64,000 bases of DNA from Desmodesmus armatus (Eukaryota > Chlorophyta > Chlorophyceae > Sphaeropleales > Scenedesmaceae), in the NCBI GenBank assembly GCA_007449985.2, contig VIIQ02000559.1, forward strand, positions 278,501 to 342,500, read 5' to 3'. Positions within the stretch are counted from its first letter, which is position 1. Every line of letters begins with the position of its first letter. Positions 22,448 to 34,262 of the stretch are shown here, piece by piece. A model generated the notes under the pieces. That model saw only the letters and a program-made list of their open reading frames with translations. It did not search any database and was not told where the DNA came from. The translations under genes and the position numbers were made by a program.

Positions 22448-25400
22448 GCAGCAGCAGCAGCAGCAGCAGCAGCATTCAAGGTGGTGCAGCACACACATCA
22501 AGCCGATCGGTCTCTGACCACTCTCAATCACAAATAAGCAATAAGAATGTAGTCGGCCTGTGACTGCAACTTGCATGATCACAAATTGAATTTGAGAGTG
22601 ACCCACAGACTGCATGGTGGCTTCAGTGGTCAGCCTCGACAAAGCAAAGACAACATAACGCAGTACAACCTGCTTTGTGATCACCCACAACATCACACTC
22701 CCTTGTGCAACAACTCACCCACAGGACATTTTGAGAGTGACCCACAGATTATATGGTGGTTTCATTGGCTAACCTCGTCAAAGCACAAACGGCCTAAGGT
22801 GGTTGATATTTCGTGATCATCACCACAATTGCTCATCTGTACAACAACTCACCCACAGGACATGGAGCAATCGAACTGCGCAGCCACCCGAAGCCAGGGG
22901 CAATCATGCAATCACTCTGGCTGCTGCGTGTGCTGTCAGGCCCAGTGGTCATGCCAAAGGGACACGTCCTGGGGCACAGGTGGGTCGAGGGTTGACGGGG
23001 TAGTGACATGAGCAGCACGGCAGGGGTGACATGGCACAGCAGGACAAGGCAGCAGGGGCAGCAGCGGCAGAGCAGAAAAAATAGTATCAATAGGTGCCAC
23101 CGGGCATGGACCAACAATAATTGAGCACGTGCCAGTTTTGAAGCCCACAAGTCTGGCACGCTCGGAGCCTCGCAAGACTGTCACCAATGCAACCGTAGTA
23201 ACATACATTCATAGGCATAGACAGGCACTGCCACAAGTTTGCTTTCTACCAGGGGCGCTTACATAAAAAAATTGCTAACCAATAAGCATGAAAGCGGTCT
23301 GCAGCAATGTGGCAAGGCCCTGATCAAGCTCGCTCTCAAGGGTTTGGGTTCTGAACCATGTAACAGTAACAGTAACAGTAACACTAACAGTAACAGTGAC
23401 ACTTCACAACTGGCAACACACCTGCAAGGCTCCCTGTTGTCTCCTGCACTCCAGGTCCCAGTGTCACAGGGCTCGGCCACACCCTGTATGCAGACAGCAG
23501 TCAAGTGAGTAAAGGCCCGGGCTCCCTTGTGGGTTGCTCAGCTTTTTGTGGGGTCAATTATTGTAATTGTTACTGTTACTGTTAGGTAGGGCACCACTGG
23601 CGTAGCTCAGAAGGGTGTGCATGCTGAGCATGCCGGAATCCCACAATTTGAGGTAATGGCAGCACAACACAAGGTGACGGATGGGGAAGCTCAGGCTCAG
23701 GGGCAAGCAACAAGAGGGGCAGGATGGGGTGGCACTGTGATTGCAAGGAGGGGAGGCCCTCCCCAGGGGATAACTGGTTTCCTCTGTGAAATGTCCCGCA
23801 CCTCGTCCAGGAAAGGAGGGGTGTTATCTGCACCATGCTAAGGTGGCAGTAACATGAACAGTAACAGTGATCGCACAAGTTGTCGGACAACTGGGGCGCA
23901 CCTTGTCCAGGCCCCAACCCGCTGCTGTGACGCACGCCCCTTCGTTGTTGAAGCCGCCACGTGGAGGGGTGGAGTTGTCAGCTTTGTAGTACCCGGCACT
24001 GATGGGGTTAGTGATGGGATTCTTGTTGGTTACGAGGTTGTTGGGACTGCACAGCACAAAGGCGTTTGCGGGCACGCAGCACACATGCATAAGAACCCGA
24101 TGAGAGCAGCAGCAGTCAACCAAGGTGCGGGCTGTCATGTCGTGGTATGCCGTGACAACTTGCTCGTTGGCTGCCACTGAGATTGTGTTGGCTCGGATGT
24201 TTGTATTGACCCATTTTGAAAGGCTTCAGCAGCCAGCACAGAAGCAAGGCATGTGAGCAGAGCAAGACAATGGTCAGCACAGCAGGTAGCTGGCAGTTGC
24301 AGCGCTCTTACCAGCTTCTGCAGGCCGGAGCGCTGAACCCAAAGGTGTTGTCGGACACCCCTGCAACATACCAACAGCAGAAACACAAACAACATTTCTT
24401 AATTTGCAGCATTCGGCTGTAACACCTGCAATGTCCGGCTGTAAAACCACAACAAAAAAGAAAGGTACACGCTCGTGGTGGACGGCACTTGCAGAGTCTT
24501 ATGCCGGCAGGTGGTGCCTCGCACGCCGCCCAACTGCACAATGCAGTGCTGCTCATCTGCACTGAATGCCGAGTGCAGACAGTACCTTGTGGCATGCACC
24601 CCACCAAATGCTGAGTACAGACAGTACATGGTGACACGCACCCCAGTTGTTGTTGTCGCAGTTGACCGCCCTGAAAGTGTTGTCAGGTCCAGCAACAAGC
24701 CCCTGGCCCCAAACAATGTCTGCAAGCAGAACAGTCAAGTTTGGAGTTAGGGTTCAGTTTCAGGGTTGAGGTAAGGCCAAGTGTTGTCAGGTCCGGCAAC
24801 AGCCCTGGCCTCAAACAATATCTGCAAGCAGTCGAAGAAGCCACAGGCAGTCGGGTCTCTTGAGGACTGTCTGGCTGTCTTTGCACAACATGATCAACAT
24901 CAACCCTTGCTAGAGTCCACACCATCACATCCATTCTTGCAGCGTTGGCGATACTCAGACCAAAGCCAACAGATAAGATGTGTGCCAATATAGCAAAAAA
25001 GACCCTCTTCAAGGTCTGACACGACCCTGGCGTGCGCAAAAACCTGCCAACCCTGACCACATACACAACAAACCAGCAACTTGCACTTGAAAGCGAGAAG
25101 AACTTGCCCTCACTCCCTCCCGCCCTCACGCGTCAGCCCCGTTGAATGCACTGGTGCTGCTACCCATTACTGCAATCACGCCCCAACCTCGAACCACACA
25201 CGCCGCACATGTACGCTGCTAGGGCGAATGAGTCACTTACAGCAAGACTTTGGGAGGCTCCTGACGTACATAAAGACCTCCCTGCCATCCATGCTGTAGA
25301 AGTTGAGGATTTCTGTACCCATGGATTGCATCGACAAGTCCGGACTGCATTTCACGCACGATGCCGCCTCGGCGGGCGCGGCCCAGCCGGTCCGATACTC

Positions 25401-28400
25401 CCCGTTCGGACATTCCTTTGTTTCCGTTGCTGTCGTGAAGTGGCCTGGCGGCGTCACTGCATAAGCAAACGCACAAGCACACGCTGAGCGACTTCAATCC
25501 AAGTTCAATCCTAACATGCCACGCATGATTCGACCAGCGCACACAGCTCCGTGTGGTATTGGTGGCAGGACAGCGCGCGCGTAATGACTTGCAAGGTAGG
25601 ACTCCTCTGTCGGACAGATCAACCATACCAGCTTAAGCCCCCCCCCCCCGCCCCGCCCCGCAAGCATGCAAAACAATAATAAACAAGAGGCAATTAAGTA
25701 TCCCAACGTGCGGCAAGCACAGCTTACCGCATAAGGCCTCCACGTTGGAGCCTAGCCCTTGCGTCCAGAGCCCGCGCGGGCACCTCACGATTGTGGGGTC
25801 GTTGGCGGGTATGTTGCTGACACTGATCGACTGCTTTGCAGTGCCCCCAGGACTGCAGAGCAAACAGTAAGGAAAGCACACAGGCCCCTGAAGTCACACA
25901 CACATGTTACATCCTTGGATGGTCCATACATTGGCTGGATGCACTCCCTGTGTCTACACACATAGATGATATGTACTGAATGTGCAAAACTCAGGTGAAA
26001 GAGATGCATGACGGCTGATGGAGCCGCATGACCTTGCGAATCAGGCGTGTGTTGTACCTAAACCTCAAAAACACAAGAGACCCTGTGGCCGCAGACCAGG
26101 CTTTGTGATGGTGGGTTTCTTAGAGGCTGCAGGTGGCAGCTAATTTGTGGGACGGCGGCGCACACCGATTCTGCACTGCACCACTCAGAGGTGTGCGCAG
26201 CGGCTGCAGCCTGAACTTTGACCCTGCTGTGCCTGCTTCAAAGCTTAAACCCTGTTGCCAAGTACGCACCAGTAGTACTTCTGGGGGCATTTGTCGGTAG
26301 CCCTCACGACGCCGTCCACCACGGAAGTGGCGTACGAGCCAGAAACCACATCTGCATTGTCACCAAGAAAGCAGTGCCAGCGTGAGACTCTCATGTCTCA
26401 AACAAGTTTCAGAGACGTGTTCAACTTGGCAGACACCATAAGCCTGGACAACCAAGCACCAGATCAGGCCACACGACCCTCCAGCAGAGGGTGCCGCGGC
26501 CGGTCATATCCGAACTGAGCTCTCCCTCCTATACCTTTGTCGCCCTTCTAGCTGGTGCAAAGATGCCATGCTAAGTTGCACGCGATCCACGAACACTGTA
26601 CGCATCGCTGATTCTCATGACTGCATCCAAAACATCAAACACATGTTTTGAACACCGTGCAGTCCATCGTACCTGAACAATTGAGGGCAGATGTAGCCGC
26701 CTCCCCAGGTGTCGTGACTCCCCCGCCAACGCAAGCTGTGCAGTTTGCCGCGTCAGCTGAGCGCCAGGTGCCTCTAGGACAAGGCGCCACTCGGCCGGGG
26801 GTGATCTGAAAGTACCCGGCTGCCACCGCTGCACCGTATTTGACAGCACGACAGCAGCGCAAGAGGGTGAGACAGGAAAAAGAGGAAGAGAGAGACAGAG
26901 GGGGGGGGGCTGCCATGGGAGAGCCAGAAAATATGTGCTCATCTAGGAGGAGTTTGTGTTGTTGAGCGCCAGGTGCCTCTAGGGCAAGGCGCCACTCGGC
27001 CGGGGGTGATCTGGAAGTACCCGGCTGCCACCGCTGCACCACAACACGAAAGCTGGAGATGATTGATTGGCTGACATGATGTTTGGAAGGAACCAGCTGC
27101 TGCCAGCTGTTCATCACTTACAGCAGCCCTGGGCGGTTGTTAGCTTTGTCCTGCCAAGTGACGTGAACCCGGTCGGACAGGGCACACAAGCTCGCTGCTT
27201 CTTCAGACCAGGGCCATACCTACACATACACACCACACCACAGCAGCAGCAAACAGACAAGGACAGCTGTTTGTATCACACGCCAATCAATGAAACCACG
27301 GTGTCACTAAACTGGGCTTCTCAGCAGCCTACAGTGCTCAAGTGCTCTGCTTCAAGCCTCACTAAGCCTGGTTGCACACAGGCTCTGCTTTGAACTCCAA
27401 CTAGTAGCTGCCCACGTCATGAGGTACAACGGCTACAGAATCTGGCACGGCAAGGCCCTGCAACCCGCAAGGGGGCCAGGGGCTCAGAAGGTTTTCAGAG
27501 GCTCATGCGTGCAAAACAAGCACCAATGTACTACGGATAATATTCAGCCCTGCAGTCACTGCAGGGTGCTGTCAGTTCATGCCATGGCAACTGGCTGGCT
27601 GGCGGGACATGCAGGAAACTGTACTCACGTGTCTACCGGGCAGGGTGTGGCGACGGGGTCACTTGTCGCTGCATCAAGGTTGTAGCTGTAACCTGGGAGG
27701 TTCACTGCACATGCCACAAACAGCCCGAACACACAAACAATTTGAACATCATTCAAGAAGGCATAGGTCGTGATGGCGGCACACCATGTTCAGTGGACAC
27801 CCAAGAAAGGATCCTTCCCATTTTATCAAGGGCTGAATTGACACGCCACCAGCTGCAGTGGCTTTGTGCCAAGCTTGTCCCGCCCTCCTTGGTCAGCTTG
27901 CCTGGCATATCATCATGTGTGCTTGATGGACAACTGCCAACTGTGCACTCCCAACTCGCCTGCCAGCTCTACAATTCCAACCGTCAATTGCCAGCTGTGC
28001 ATCTGCCAAGTGTCAACTGCTAACCTACAGACATGTCCCCTGCCCAGCTTGGAACGCACTCAGCCTTTAAACACACACTCACCGCACAACCGCTTTGCTA
28101 TCGACCTGGCTGGCACCAACAGTGAACAGGCCGTCGTGGCAAATCAACAGCTGGAGAGCTGGCCACACTCACATTGACAGCACATTCTACAAACACGCTC
28201 GTAACGCCCACAGACATTCCACACCCAGCTTGCAAAGCACCCAGCTAAGGCAAGTCTTCACGCTCACCGCACAGCCGCTTTGCTATCGACCTGGCCCCAA
28301 GGGTGGTAAGGCCGTCGCCAAAGGTGCTGCAAGACGTCCTGCCGGGAAAACCTGCAATCAGAAGCAGCAGCAGCAACCAACACCACCATCAACAGTCACT

Positions 28401-30380
28401 GGTGGTGCACTGCAACAGTGTGCTTTTGGTCAGCCTTTCCCTCAGTCTGGTGGCTAAACAAGTTGTGAGCAGGGTTATTCGTAATGCGTGTTCCTTGAGG
28501 AGTGCTTCATGCCCTATGACCCTTGTTTAGCCTGACAGGGCGATCAGGTGGAACCCTGATCCAGTAATTTAGTAGTAGTGGTGATGCATGTGTTGGAAAA
28601 TGTAGCAGGGGCCAAGACATGTTGCTGGCTTGCTGCTTTGCCCCAACATGTCTGCAGCCCAGGACCCTATCAGCACAAAGACACACCTGGACCGGTGTAC
28701 TTGCCTCCCATGCAGAAGAAGCCTGCAATATTTGCGGGGACAACATATGCAAACAAGGTTTGCAATCGTCAGCTGTGCAGCATCTTTCGGGATGAGTGAG
28801 GCTGTTTGGAGAGGCGCCGGCTTCCCGCATGTCTGCTCAACCCCCCAAGCAGAGGGTTCTGAGGGATGTAAGGCCGCCAACTTCTCAACAGCAACAACAA
28901 AGGCCCTCGGAGGAAGGCTGTCCTCAGTCGCGTGTGCATGGCCTAAATACTGTAGTACACGTAGGGGGTGTATGGGTTGGACTCCCATGCAAGTTTGGTC
29001 CGGGCACTGGGCACCTCCTGAGTAAGAAGGGTGTTAGGCGGTCTCATCCGTGTGAGGCTACCGTATACTTTGGGCTCCCGGCAGCCTCGGCTGTTGTGTG
29101 CGTGGCCAGCCGGTGGGGGTCCCGCCCGCAAACCTCCTGCCAATAACAACCCTGTAAGTGGGAAAATGTGCCATACCTTTCTCACAGTCCTTGCACACAT
29201 CCTGCTGGTTTTCTGGCTGATACTTGCCTCCAGGACAACCTGTGGGAGGGACAAGGGACAAGGAGCCAGGTAGTCACGCACACAAACAGTGCATGTGCAC
29301 AGCTCTCAATGTAGGGGTCTGTTTGAATTGGCGCGGTCACATTGAGCATAAACCCTGTGATGGTCAAGGTTTGACTGGTTTGGCCTGCAATTGTGACAGC
29401 CTGCCCGTGGTCAAATAGACAGAATTTCAGTGGCTTTCTGTCTTTTCGTTACGTTGTCGTGGCTGCTCTGGGAGTCTCTTCAGCTTCTGCTGTTGCCCTG
29501 CATCTGTGCTGGGAGCTTGCTGTTCACATCAGAGCTGCAGTTGCTGACAACTTCCTTCCACATCATACCACACATCCATAGTCACATGTTCAGGCCCATC
29601 TACTGCTCTGTAGCTATCATGCAGTACGATCCTGATCAGCTCAAGGACAATCTGCTGCTGCTGCTGCTGCCAACATCATGATGACTAATCAGCTCGAGGT
29701 CGAGGGGAGCTGCAGCTGCTGTTTTATGTTCCCGGCAAGCAGCACTCACCGCAGGTTCCGTCTGCTCTCGAAACAAACAGCGACCCAAGACACGAGGAGC
29801 ACCGAAACCCTCCGTCTGAGCTGGTGCATGCACCAGGGTTGCATCCAGGGCAGTTGCCATCACTCATGGCCGTGACAGTGTGACCAGCACCAACCCATGC
29901 TGGGAGCTGCTGCAGCTGGGAAAGGGATTGAACCCACTCCGTCTCTTCGTCTGCTGCTTCTGAGTCCTCATCGGAGCTGCTGCTGCTGTTGCTGCTGTTG
30001 CTGGTGCCAGGCTGTGCTTCCTGCAAAAGTCTTCTGGACCATGGCAAGTGTATATGCCCAGCTTCATGAGGACTGCTTCCGCCATGCCAGGACACTGAAC
30101 AGCAAAGAGTGATGATCCATGGTCAAGACGTGGCTTATATAGCCCGTGGGAGGGCACAGACCAGGGGATGGGACCCCCACCCACACATCAATACAGCAAC
30201 AGCAGCAGTTACTGTACACTCACGTCTCCGCCCAGACCATGGCCCCCTTTCGACTGGTTGTAGCTGTTCTGATTGCCTAGTATGTGCGCTGCCTACGTTC
30301 TGCACGCGTTCCTTTGTTGCCAGAAGTGCTGCTAACAGCACACAGAAGAGCAGAGCGCGCGCGGGCCCTTGAAGGGGCAT
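20105..30380 (-). CDS. Secreted Cys-rich protein with ephrin-receptor-like repeats and PAN-like modules
   Basis: Exons, 5' to 3' on minus: 30380-30224, 30016-29750, 29239-29177, 28722-28687, 28351-28268, 27692-27629, 27219-27122, 26819-26673, 26351-26270, 25852-25728, 25456-25241, 24719-24642, 24360-24312, 24223-23902, 23483-23422, 22968-22853, 22390-22283, 21813-21530, 21319-21159, 20771-20499 and 20267-20105 (TAG). Phases agree throughout, giving 985 codons; the 30016 acceptor is the weakest. It begins with a signal peptide (MPLQGPARALLFCVLLAALL). Repeats such as CPGGKYQPENQQDVC, CPRGTWRSADAANCTAC and CLPCPGGSTGTVEGATS match the ephrin-receptor-like GCC2/GCC3 pattern, a common extracellular Cys-rich module. 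Near the C-terminus two segments with CVELCTFDEACQF and CFMACDEDSECAGVY resemble PAN/apple modules. No transmembrane segment is seen, so it is probably secreted or bound to the cell wall. Ligand unknown. Several introns contain partial copies of neighbouring exons. Confidence 0.87.
22397..22476. repeat. CAG/CTG run before a splice acceptor (minus-strand gene)
   Basis: About 25 CAG triplets on plus, so CTG in the sense of the gene, end just before the acceptor of exon 22390-22283. Confidence 0.9.
22592..22800. repeat. Intronic tandem duplication, about 140-base period
   Basis: TTTGAGAGTGACCCACAGA and GGTGGCTTCAGTGGTCAGCC (22592-22640) recur at 22729-22780 as TTTGAGAGTGACCCACAGA and GGTGGTTTCATTGGCTAACC. 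CAACTCACCCACAGGACAT is shared with the donor edge of exon 22968-22853, so part of the exon edge was copied too. Confidence 0.75.
23360..23585. repeat. Inverted GTAACA hexamer arrays flanking an exon
   Basis: (GTAACA)n at 23360-23400 and its complement TGTTACTGTTACTGTTA at 23567-23584 lie on either side of the 62-base exon 23483-23422. Paired in the pre-mRNA they would loop that exon out. Confidence 0.8.
24778..24821 (-). repeat. Echo of an exon start (exon 24719-24642)
   Basis: On minus, the acceptor TTGCAG is followed by ATATTGTTTGAGGCCAGGGC and a copy of the CCTGACAACACTT segment, closely matching the real exon start. The upstream copy has a stop in frame. Confidence 0.75.
25907..25965 (+). 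repeat. Dispersed ~57-base repeat, copy 1
   Basis: ACATCCTTGGATGGT ... ATTGGCTGGATGCACTCCCT ... GTGTCTACACACA recurs as its reverse complement at 33357-33412 with one short indel. Both copies are intronic. Confidence 0.85.
26955..27045 (-). repeat. Echo of an exon start (exon 26819-26673)
   Basis: Nearly identical to the acceptor half of the next exon: GCAGCGGTGGCAG, then the codons for GYFQITPGRVAPCPRGTW, then divergence. It lies upstream in the sense direction. Confidence 0.85.
28082..28143 (-). repeat. Echo of an exon end (exon 28351-28268)
   Basis: On minus it repeats GCCAGGTCGATAGCAAAGCGG and TGTGCG followed by the donor GTGAGTG. It lies downstream of the real exon, inside the next intron. 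Confidence 0.8.
28960..29150 (+). repeat. Dispersed repeat, tRNA-derived SINE-like copy 2
   Basis: ATGGGTTGGACTCCCAT (28973-28989) forms a perfect T-arm-like stem with a 7-base loop and fits a pol III B box. The rest matches 7832-7985. It lies in an intron of the ephrin-receptor-like gene, on the opposite strand. Confidence 0.5.
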
Positions 30381-30856
30381 TGAAGACACATTAGCTGTTC
30401 AGATGATTGCGGTCCATCAAGCCTGCAGATGCTGATGTCTGTCGACACAGTCTTGTGCAAGCAACAAGGATTGCTTTGATGAGCTCTCACGTTGTAAGGT
30501 CAACTTTGATGGTAAGATGCATATAATCAAGCTGGATCGTGTGTGTGGTTGCCATCCGACTAGGCCGAAGTCATCGCGAAGTTCACTAATCAGCAAGTCC
30601 CAGAAGCATACACGTACGCAGTGTTGTGTCCAAAGCGCAGATATCCTTCTGGTTTTGCCAGCTGCTGTGACACTGACGCAATCAAAGCAGTCGCTGCACG
30701 GGTGGATTACTCAGGTGCACCCACTCACCCAAGGTGCTCAAAACAAACAACCATGCTGCCCCAACGAGCCACACACTGTGGCAGACAGCAACTGGGTAAC
30801 ACATACATAGCATGACTGAGCTGACAGCCGGCGGCATCAGCACAACAGACTGCAAA
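30381..30856. other. Short intergenic gap between two minus-strand genes
   Basis: It holds the promoter and leader of the ephrin-receptor-like gene and the 3' UTR of PrmA. No ORF or obvious element is visible. Confidence 0.5.
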
Positions 30857-33800
30857 TCAACTGCTGCTGCTACTGCCTGACTTGCGCAAGGCGGTCACGC
30901 ACGCCCAGGAGCCTTCGGTGCTGACCTCAAACCCTTCAAAGTGAGGCCCATAGGCAGCCATCACATCCGGCACCTGGACAGCAATGCAGCAGCCAAGCAC
31001 ACCCATCGCACGTCAAGAAAAGAACCTTGGATGGGCGACTTATGGCGTCAGGAACAACACACCACGTCCCAGGCACACGGTGTGTCTTGTTAACCTGAAC
31101 AGCAAGGTGTGCAAGTCTATGGGGTGTGTCTCGCAGAGATAGAGAGGGTCTCACCAAAAAGATGCCCCACGACCCAAACCAGAGCGCTCAACAGGATGCG
31201 TCCACCCTACCTGCTCCTGCAGTATTCCAGACAGCACCAGCCTCCCACCAGGTTTGCAGTAGCCCGTCAGCCTTGGCTGCAGCTCAAGTAGTGGCCCACG
31301 CAGGATGTTGGCCATGACTAGGTCAAACAGCCTGGGATCAGCACCCTGCTGCAGCTGACTCGCAGCAAAGTGACATGTTGCACAGAATGGCGGCAGCAAC
31401 GACAGCAGCAGCAGCAGCAGCAGCAGTCATCACTAAGTCAAACAGCTTCGCTTCAGCACCCTGCTGCAACTGGCTCACAGCAAAATGACATGTTGATGGC
31501 AGCAGCAGCAGCAGCAGCAGCAGCGCAAGGACACATCCAGAGTGTGTTCAGGTTCCTGAGGCATTGGTTAACAGCAGTGCTACACACACCTCCCAGGAAG
31601 GGACAGCAGGGAGTGGCAGCAACACTGGCAAAGCAAGGATACAGGCAGTGTGTTTGAGGCTTGCCAAACGGGCAGTGCTGGCAACCAGAGCACACAACAG
31701 GCCAAGGAAGCCACCAAAAATGCAGATGGCAGCTTGTCGCTCAACAGTGGGGATGTGCCCCCACCAGTCCTCATCTGGTGAAATGCTGCTTGCTGCTGCA
31801 TCAGTAGCACCTCAACACAACACAACACAGCCAGTCTACATCATGTACCTTTTCATAGCGTGCTTGCCAGCATCATGCTGGATGATGCAGGTCGTGGCCG
31901 TGATTGGAAGCTTGACATCTTGGCTGGCAGCTATTTCTGAGTGTATATAGTAAACCCTAAACCCTACAACCTAGTAGACTCTTCACCCACCTGCAGCATT
32001 GGGTCAGGGTCTGACAGGTTGGCTCCACACTGCAGCAGCTGGAAGCGCTGCTCCAGGCCGTTCAGCACCGCATTGGCAGGGTTCACTGTTTGTGATAGGC
32101 TCTAGGAATACCACCTGTGCACACCACCTTCAAATCATTGACTGCCCCCCCCCCTCACACACACACCTCCCCTCCATCCTACCCCTGCATACACATGCAT
32201 GCCTCGCAAGTACCTTACCTGCAGCATTGGGTCTGGGTCTGACAGGTTTGCTCCACACTGCAGCAGCTGGCAGCGCTGCTTCAGGCTGTTCAGCGCAGCA
32301 TTGGCTGCCGCTGCCCGCACAGCGAGGGGGTCAGTATCGGTGCCCACAGCTGACTCAGCACCTAGCAACAGCGCAGCTGCTTGCAGGGAGGGCGGGGGGG
32401 GGGGGGGGGGGGAAGCAGCAGTCAGGGGAACAGCTTGACTTGGTCTACATTCCCCTTGACACTCAGACCCTAAGCACAAGCTTGAAGCCCTACTTAGTGC
32501 CCAGATAGTGGGCGAGCAAGCAGGCAGGGAGGCAGGCAAAAGTCAGGAGCACTGCGAGGGGGTCCGTGTCGGTACCCACAGCTGACTCAGCACCTAGCAA
32601 CAGCGCAGCTGCAGGCAGGGAGGGGCAGGCAGGCAACAGCCTTGAGCATTACGCCTCCCCCTATACCCTACCTAGTGCCCAACTTGGCAACGGTAAACAC
32701 TCTGTCCAACAGTACCCCAAAACATAAGCATGAGCGCAGGGGCAAGCATGTGCACCACACTGCAGCTACTGGAGGGTCCTTGGGGGCTGAATGGCGATGA
32801 GACTGCCCACCCGATCAGGGTATGCACCCTCACCTCTCAAAAAAAAACTCGTTGAGCCCATCCTGAAGTGATGCTTGCTGCAGTTCTTTGTAGCACTAAT
32901 CAGGAACAGGGTTGATGTGCAGTCCTGTCCCGGCAGCAGTTCTTGAGTGAGTGCAGTAGTCTCGAGTCAGCGCAGTAGTAGACACAGTGAGACACTTAGT
33001 GGATCTTACCTATGGCCAACACGCCTGAACCAGCCCCGTAGTCCATCACATCAGCACCCCTCAAGCCATCCAGCTGAGTCAACAACTGCAAACACAGCTT
33101 GGTGGTGGGGTGCTCTCCTGCAGGCAACAAACAACCAGACAAACCCAGTTAGCGCCAACACCAGAGATTAGCCAACCCCCTTTGCATTCCATACTGACCA
33201 AACAAACCTAGACAACCTAGTCTGCGATCCACATTGCTGGCAGCAGCAGCAGCAGCTCAGGCTGAATCATGTATGGGGGTGGGGTGGGGTGGGGGGACAG
33301 GGGCGGGGGTGGGGGCGGGGGTAGCAGCTGCAAGGGCAAGATGAGGTGGTGGTTGTGTTGTGTATAGACACAGGGAGTGCATCCAGCCAATGCAACCATC
33401 CAAGGATGTGACATTCCGAAGTTGGGTATAAGCGCGTGGGGGCGCACAGTAACAAGTGTGTGTGTGTGGGGGGGGGGGGGGCGGGGGTACAAGCCCAGTA
33501 GGTTGTCCTCCTGCCTCACTCACCAGTTCCAAAGGCCACCCCGGTGAGGATGATGTTTGTTGCTGCTGGGTCTGTTGGTTCACTCCAGTCAGGTATGATG
33601 TACAAGCCATCTGCAACCTGCGGGGCAGCAAACACCGTTGTTGGTCCCCTCCTTTGGTGTCATTTTCTGGTGGTGGTTTTACACCACTGCTCAGTCAGCT
33701 GCAGCTGCAAGCTGCACCCCCCGCCCTGCAATTTTGAGGTGTGTTCACGTTGGTGGCCTGGTGTCATGCTTGCAAGTGTGACTTGATCAGATTGACTTGA

Positions 33801-34231
33801 AGAGCCTTGATCTTGCTGCAGTACGGGGGTGCCAAGCCTGCCCTAGCTGCCCAGCCAGCATCGTGCCTGTAGACGCACCTGCACGGGAACGTAGCTGGCC
33901 TTGATTTGTGCAACCCACTCTTGATCAACCACCTCCTGCACACTGAAGGAAGACAACACAAGACAGTGCGCAACTCCCGTCCTTTCCTAATGCAGTGGTT
34001 CCAATGCTGCTCTTGCTGCTGGTATACATCAGTCTCACTCGCTGTTGCCAGGGTCCTGGCGGCCAAACCACATGCATGTACAGCCATGACCATGCTGTCA
34101 AATGTGTTCAGGTGGTTGTGCGACAGTGCCAAAGTGTGATTGGGCAAGACCAGCAGGAGGTGGTTGAGGTGAAAGTGACCTTCTGCAAAGGTGTTGACTG
34201 TCATGCCTGCACAGCTTGCTGCTGCTGCTGC

Positions 34232-34262
<31 letters not shown>

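Noticed and set aside
31853..31943. Possible extra PrmA exon
   Set aside because: It has splice-like ends, but an in-frame TAG appears in the phase required, and exons 7 and 8 join directly in phase.
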